This document shows positions 60,751 to 64,000 of a stretch of DNA of 64,000 nucleotides, one piece after another. The stretch is from Phytohabitans flavus (GTDB lineage Bacteria > Actinomycetota > Actinomycetes > Mycobacteriales > Micromonosporaceae): contig NZ_AP022870.1 of assembly GCF_011764545.1 (NCBI RefSeq), positions 1,038,001 through 1,102,000 of the forward strand. The letters run 5' to 3'. Numbering within the stretch: position 1 is the first letter of the stretch; every line of letters starts with the position of its first letter. The notes below the pieces were generated by a model. That model did not search any database and was not told the DNA's origin. It saw only the letters and a program-made list of their open reading frames with translations. The position numbers were made by a program, and so were the translations under genes.

Positions 60751-61727
60751 TGCGGGCGTACTCCTTTACCCAACCGCGTTCTGTAGCCGAGGCCGTCGCG
60801 CACGGCGGGGCGGGTACCGCCTTCCTCGCCGGCGGCACGACTCTGGTCGACCTGATGAAGCTCAATGTGATGACCCCGGACCAGGTCGTGGACATCAACC
60901 GGCTTCCGCTGCACGGCATTACCCTTGACCGAGATGGGCTGCACATCGCTGCGCTCGAGCGGATGAGCGACGTCGCCGCCGACCGTACCGTGCGCCGGGA
61001 CTATCCGATGATCGCTCAGGCGCTGCAGCTGAGCGCCTCCGGGCAGCTGCGCAACATGGCGAGCATCGGCGGGAACCTGCTGCAGCGCACTCGATGCGGC
61101 TACTTCCGCGATGTCACGACCGCCTGCAACAAGCGGGAGCCCGGCAGCGGCTGCTCGGCACTGGCCGGGATCAACCGCATCCATGCGATCCTCGGCACCA
61201 GCGACGACTGCGTGGCGACTCACCCGAGCGATCTGGCCGTCGCGCTGGTGGCGCTCGAAACCGTCGTGCATCTGGCCACGGCACAAGGCGCCCGCACGGT
61301 ACCGCTCGACGCCTTCTACACGCTTCCGGGCACTACGCCGCACGTCGAGAACGTGCTGCGACCGGGCGAGCTCATCACCGGCATCTCCGTTCCCCGCTCG
61401 CCGTGGGCGGCGCACTCCCTCTATTTGAAGATCCGCGATCGGCAGTCCTACGAGTTCGCCCTCGCCTCCGCGGCCGTCGCACTCGACGTGCACCGCGGCA
61501 TCATCCGGCAGGCCAGGATCGCCGCTGGCGGGGTGGGGACCAAACCGTGGCGGCTGACGAGCGTCGAACGGGCATTGGCTGGCCGGCCCGCCAACGCCGA
61601 CACGTTCGAGTCCGCGGTCGGCAACGCCGCGGACGGCGCCCGGCCTTTGACGCACAACGCTTTCAAGCCCGCGCTGCTGCGGCGCACGCTGATCCGGGCC
61701 CTCATCACCCTGCAGGAACGCGGATGA
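60750..61727 (+). CDS. Molybdenum hydroxylase FAD-binding (M) subunit (operon 2)
   Basis: 325 residues, the same length as the operon 1 copy. Motifs are 'FLAGGTTLVDLMK', 'ASIGGNLLQRTRCGYFRD', 'CNKREPGSGC' and 'DDCVATHPSDLAVAL', so FAD and the extra [4Fe-4S] ligands of PaoB/YagS type are retained. Similarity to 3401-4378 is high throughout, showing duplication of the operon. It overlaps the small subunit by one base; 36 bp separate it from xdhC. Confidence 0.93.
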   Translation: MRAYSFTQPRSVAEAVAHGGAGTAFLAGGTTLVDLMKLNVMTPDQVVDINRLPLHGITLDRDGLHIAALERMSDVAADRTVRRDYPMIAQALQLSASGQLRNMASIGGNLLQRTRCGYFRDVTTACNKREPGSGCSALAGINRIHAILGTSDDCVATHPSDLAVALVALETVVHLATAQGARTVPLDAFYTLPGTTPHVENVLRPGELITGISVPRSPWAAHSLYLKIRDRQSYEFALASAAVALDVHRGIIRQARIAAGGVGTKPWRLTSVERALAGRPANADTFESAVGNAADGARPLTHNAFKPALLRRTLIRALITLQERG

Positions 61728-61763
61728 ACCAGCCGACCCCGACAGCCGGCAGAGGCGGCGGTC

Positions 61764-62987
61764 ATGCTTGAACTCGCCGCCGAGCTGCTTAAACGCATCT
61801 GGGACCGAACCCCGTTCGTGACTGCCACCGTCACCAGGGTGGACGGCAGCGCTCCCCGCCAGCCCGGCGCGTCACTGGTCGTCGATGCGGACGGTGCCGT
61901 ACTGGGCAACGTGTCCGGCGGCTGCGTCGACTCCGCTGTCTACCAGGCATGTCAGCAGATGCTGTCGGGGGACAGCCGGCCAAAGGTCCTTCGGTTCGGA
62001 TACACCGACGATGACGCTATCGGCGTCGGCCTCACCTGCGGCGGGACGATCGAGCTGATCCTGCACCATCACGATCCCCGCACCGAGCCGGAACTCGGGC
62101 TGGCCTTCGCCGACGCCGCGCAGGACAAGCCGGTCGCCGTGGCCACGATCGTGGCCGGCCCGAGCGCTCACCTCGGGCGGATGATCGTCGTGCGGCCCGG
62201 CCGGCCGCGTGAAGGGACCCTCGGCGATGGGGCGCTCGATCGGGCGGCGGTCATCCACGCGACCGGCCTGCTAAACGCGGGGCAGACCGGCACCGTCGAG
62301 ATCGGCGTGGCCGACGGCTACTGCCGAGAGCCGATGACGCTGCTGGTGGAGAGCAACACTCCGGCACCGCGGATGCTCGTCTTCGGTGCCATCGACCACG
62401 CCGCGGCGCTGGCCCGCATCGGCAGCTTCCTTGGCTACCGGGTGACGGTCTGCGACGCGCGGGCCACGTTCGCCTCGCGGGGCAGATTCCCTGACGCCGA
62501 CGAGGTCGTCGTCGAGTGGCCGCACCGCTATCTGCGGTCACAGCGTCTCGACGGCGGCACGGTCATCTGCGTGCTCACCCATGACCCGAAGTTCGACGTG
62601 CCGCTGCTCACCGCCGCGCTGCGGCTGCCGGTTGGCTACGTCGGGGCCATGGGGTCGCGGCGTACCCACGAGGAGCGTCTGGTGCGGCTGCGCGAGGCCG
62701 GCCTGACCGACCGTGAACTCAGCCGTCTGCATTCGCCGATCGGGCTCGACCTCGGCGCCTGTACCCCACAGGAGACCGCGCTGTCGATCGCGGCGGAGAT
62801 AGTCGCTCACCGGCATCGCGGCACCGGGGTGCCGCTGCGGACCGGGGTACCCATTCACCGTCGCGGCGTCCCGTCACCGGATGCCTTCTGGCCGGCGGTG
62901 CATCTCGACCAGGGTGTCGGCATCAACCTGCTCGGCGCCGAGGTGCCGTATCCGCAAGCCCTCTCCAGCAGTCAGGAGTCACGATGA
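61764..62987 (+). CDS. XdhC/CoxI-family molybdenum cofactor maturation protein
   Basis: 407 residues. The N-terminal XdhC/CoxF-like part has 'FVTATVTRVDGSAPRQPGAS' and 'GNVSGGCVDSAVYQACQQM' and 'GLTCGGTIELILHHH'. The second part is the Rossmann XdhC domain with 'RMLVFGAIDHAAALARIGSF' and 'PVGYVGAMGSRRTHEERLVR'. Such proteins bind sulfurated Mo-cofactor and insert it into xanthine-dehydrogenase-type enzymes. No matching gene is in operon 1, so this one may serve both. Overlaps the Mo subunit by four bases (ATGA). Confidence 0.92.
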   Translation: MLELAAELLKRIWDRTPFVTATVTRVDGSAPRQPGASLVVDADGAVLGNVSGGCVDSAVYQACQQMLSGDSRPKVLRFGYTDDDAIGVGLTCGGTIELILHHHDPRTEPELGLAFADAAQDKPVAVATIVAGPSAHLGRMIVVRPGRPREGTLGDGALDRAAVIHATGLLNAGQTGTVEIGVADGYCREPMTLLVESNTPAPRMLVFGAIDHAAALARIGSFLGYRVTVCDARATFASRGRFPDADEVVVEWPHRYLRSQRLDGGTVICVLTHDPKFDVPLLTAALRLPVGYVGAMGSRRTHEERLVRLREAGLTDRELSRLHSPIGLDLGACTPQETALSIAAEIVAHRHRGTGVPLRTGVPIHRRGVPSPDAFWPAVHLDQGVGINLLGAEVPYPQALSSSQESR

Positions 62988-64000
62988 CCGTCTCACCAGT
63001 CGGACGCGAGATCGACCGGGTCGACGGCCGGTTGAAAGTCACCGGTGCCGCCCCCTACGCGGCCGACTATCCGATCTCGAACGTGGCGCACGCCTACGTG
63101 GTCACCAGCACGATCGGGCGGGGCCAGATCCTGGAGATGGACACCACCGCCGCGCGGGCCGCTCCCGGGGTTCTGGCCGTGTACAACCCGGACAATAATC
63201 TGGGACTGCTCGCGCCGCCGGCGGGGCCGCCGCCGGGGATCGTCGAGAACTACGCACCCCTGCAGGACCGCGAGGTCCGCTACCGCGGACAGGCCATCGC
63301 CGTGGTCGTCGCCGAAAGCTTCGAGCAGGCGCGCGATGCCGCGGCGCTGGTCACCACGACCTACCGGGAGGCGACGCCGAACACCTCACTCGAGGCCAAC
63401 AGCCCCGGTGTGCCCGCCGTCGGGCCGCCCGGCTTTCCACCGCTCAACTTCACTGTCCTGGCACCCGGCGTCGCTTCGATCGACGCGGCACTGGCCGACA
63501 GCGCCGTCGTTGTCGAGGCCACCTTCCACCAGCCGATACAGCACCACATCGGGATGGAACCCCATGCCAGCATCGCCGAGTGGAACGCCGACCAGAGCCG
63601 GGTGACCGTCCACACCGGATCGCAGACGCCCATGAACTGCAGGCAGCTGATCGCGGCAAGGCTCGGCATCCCGCCCCAGGCTGTGCATGTGGTGACCCCG
63701 TACGTCGGCGGCGGCTTCGGCAGCCGGGTGATGGCGTGGAACGACGCCATCCTCGCCGCTGGCGCGGCCCGCAAACTGGGCCGTCCCGTCAAGCTCGTCC
63801 TGACCCGGGAACAGGTGTTCACCATGGTCGGACATCGGGGCCAGGTCAACCAGACCATCAGGCTGGGTGCCTCCCGCTCCGGGGTCCTCAACGTGCTCAG
63901 CCACGACTGCGACTCCGAGCTGCCGGCCGTCGGCGGATGGCCCACGCTTCCCGCCCATGACACCTCGGACGCGCTGTACAAGACACCGAACCTGCACATC
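62984..64000 (+). CDS. Molybdopterin-binding large subunit (operon 2), cut by window edge
   Basis: An uninterrupted frame from the ATG at 62984 to the right edge (339 residues visible): 'EIDRVDGRLKVTGAAPYAAD', 'LAVYNPDNNLGLLAPP', 'YRGQAIAVVVAESFEQARDA', 'VTPYVGGGFGSRVMAW'. It corresponds to the first half of the PaoC-type subunit. It serves as the reference that shows the operon 1 copy (4375-6610) to be frameshifted in two places. The catalytic Glu region lies beyond the window. Confidence 0.92.
   Translation, partial: MTVSPVGREIDRVDGRLKVTGAAPYAADYPISNVAHAYVVTSTIGRGQILEMDTTAARAAPGVLAVYNPDNNLGLLAPPAGPPPGIVENYAPLQDREVRYRGQAIAVVVAESFEQARDAAALVTTTYREATPNTSLEANSPGVPAVGPPGFPPLNFTVLAPGVASIDAALADSAVVVEATFHQPIQHHIGMEPHASIAEWNADQSRVTVHTGSQTPMNCRQLIAARLGIPPQAVHVVTPYVGGGFGSRVMAWNDAILAAGAARKLGRPVKLVLTREQVFTMVGHRGQVNQTIRLGASRSGVLNVLSHDCDSELPAVGGWPTLPAHDTSDALYKTPNLHI

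Noticed and set aside
1..64000. tRNA or integrase gene marking an integrative element
   Set aside because: No T-arm/cloverleaf pattern, tyrosine/serine integrase or att repeats were recognised by eye; tRNAscan and a repeat search would be decisive.

Overview
The window is very GC-rich with dense, overlapping genes, GTG/TTG starts, F420-type enzymes, PF04672-type methyltransferases and HTH regulators with TPR-like tails. This points to a filamentous actinomycete, perhaps Micromonosporaceae (inference, low confidence at family level). No rRNA or tRNA gene was recognised. Functions are read from motifs; no database search was run.

Layout. 1-7.3 kb: a TetR repressor divergent from an MMPL exporter, a molybdenum hydroxylase operon (2Fe-2S, FAD and Mo subunits, the Mo subunit frameshifted) and a deazaflavin-dependent reductase. 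7.4-12.3 kb: a MazF-type toxin-antitoxin pair, creatininase relics, a methyltransferase, a NUDIX hydrolase, a YrdC/Sua5-like gene and a phytanoyl-CoA-dioxygenase-like gene. 12.3-18.6 kb: an isoleucyl-tRNA synthetase below a compact putative RiPP operon, made of a 50-aa precursor-like peptide and two SagB-type dehydrogenases. 19-26.5 kb: an NAD-dependent epimerase, then three paralogous HTH-TPR regulators, each coupled to a different small enzyme (NADAR, HFCD flavoprotein, creatininase). 26.9-41.3 kb: a long plus-strand run around a histidine-decarboxylase-like enzyme. It also has an APC permease, an ABC binding protein and permease without a visible ATPase, three methyltransferases, a GNAT protein, several very small coupled ORFs and a helicase with helicase-associated repeats. 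An ISAs1-type IS follows.

44.8-59.6 kb is a type III-D-like CRISPR locus. A short array decays away from cas2. The effector operon holds a TIGR03986-like RAMP, a small unknown protein, Cas10 with GGDD, a Cas7-like RAMP, Csx10-like, a double RAMP, Csx19-like, a two-TM SAVED protein and Cas6. The adaptation module is wrecked. A reverse transcriptase-Cas1 gene begins after cas6, is split by an IS21-type element, has lost part of the RT palm, and stops early in Cas1 against a truncated HTH gene. A Cas1 C-terminal remnant lies about 13 kb away beside cas2 on the opposite strand. Interference and cyclic-oligonucleotide signalling may survive, but spacer acquisition almost certainly does not.

60.1-64 kb: a second molybdenum hydroxylase operon, paralogous to the first and carrying an XdhC-type maturation gene, runs off the right edge. 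Many otherwise good genes carry single-base frameshifts, mostly missing one C/G in a short run. Base-calling error is a serious alternative to pseudogenisation for these, but not for the multiply damaged cas1 and RT remnants.
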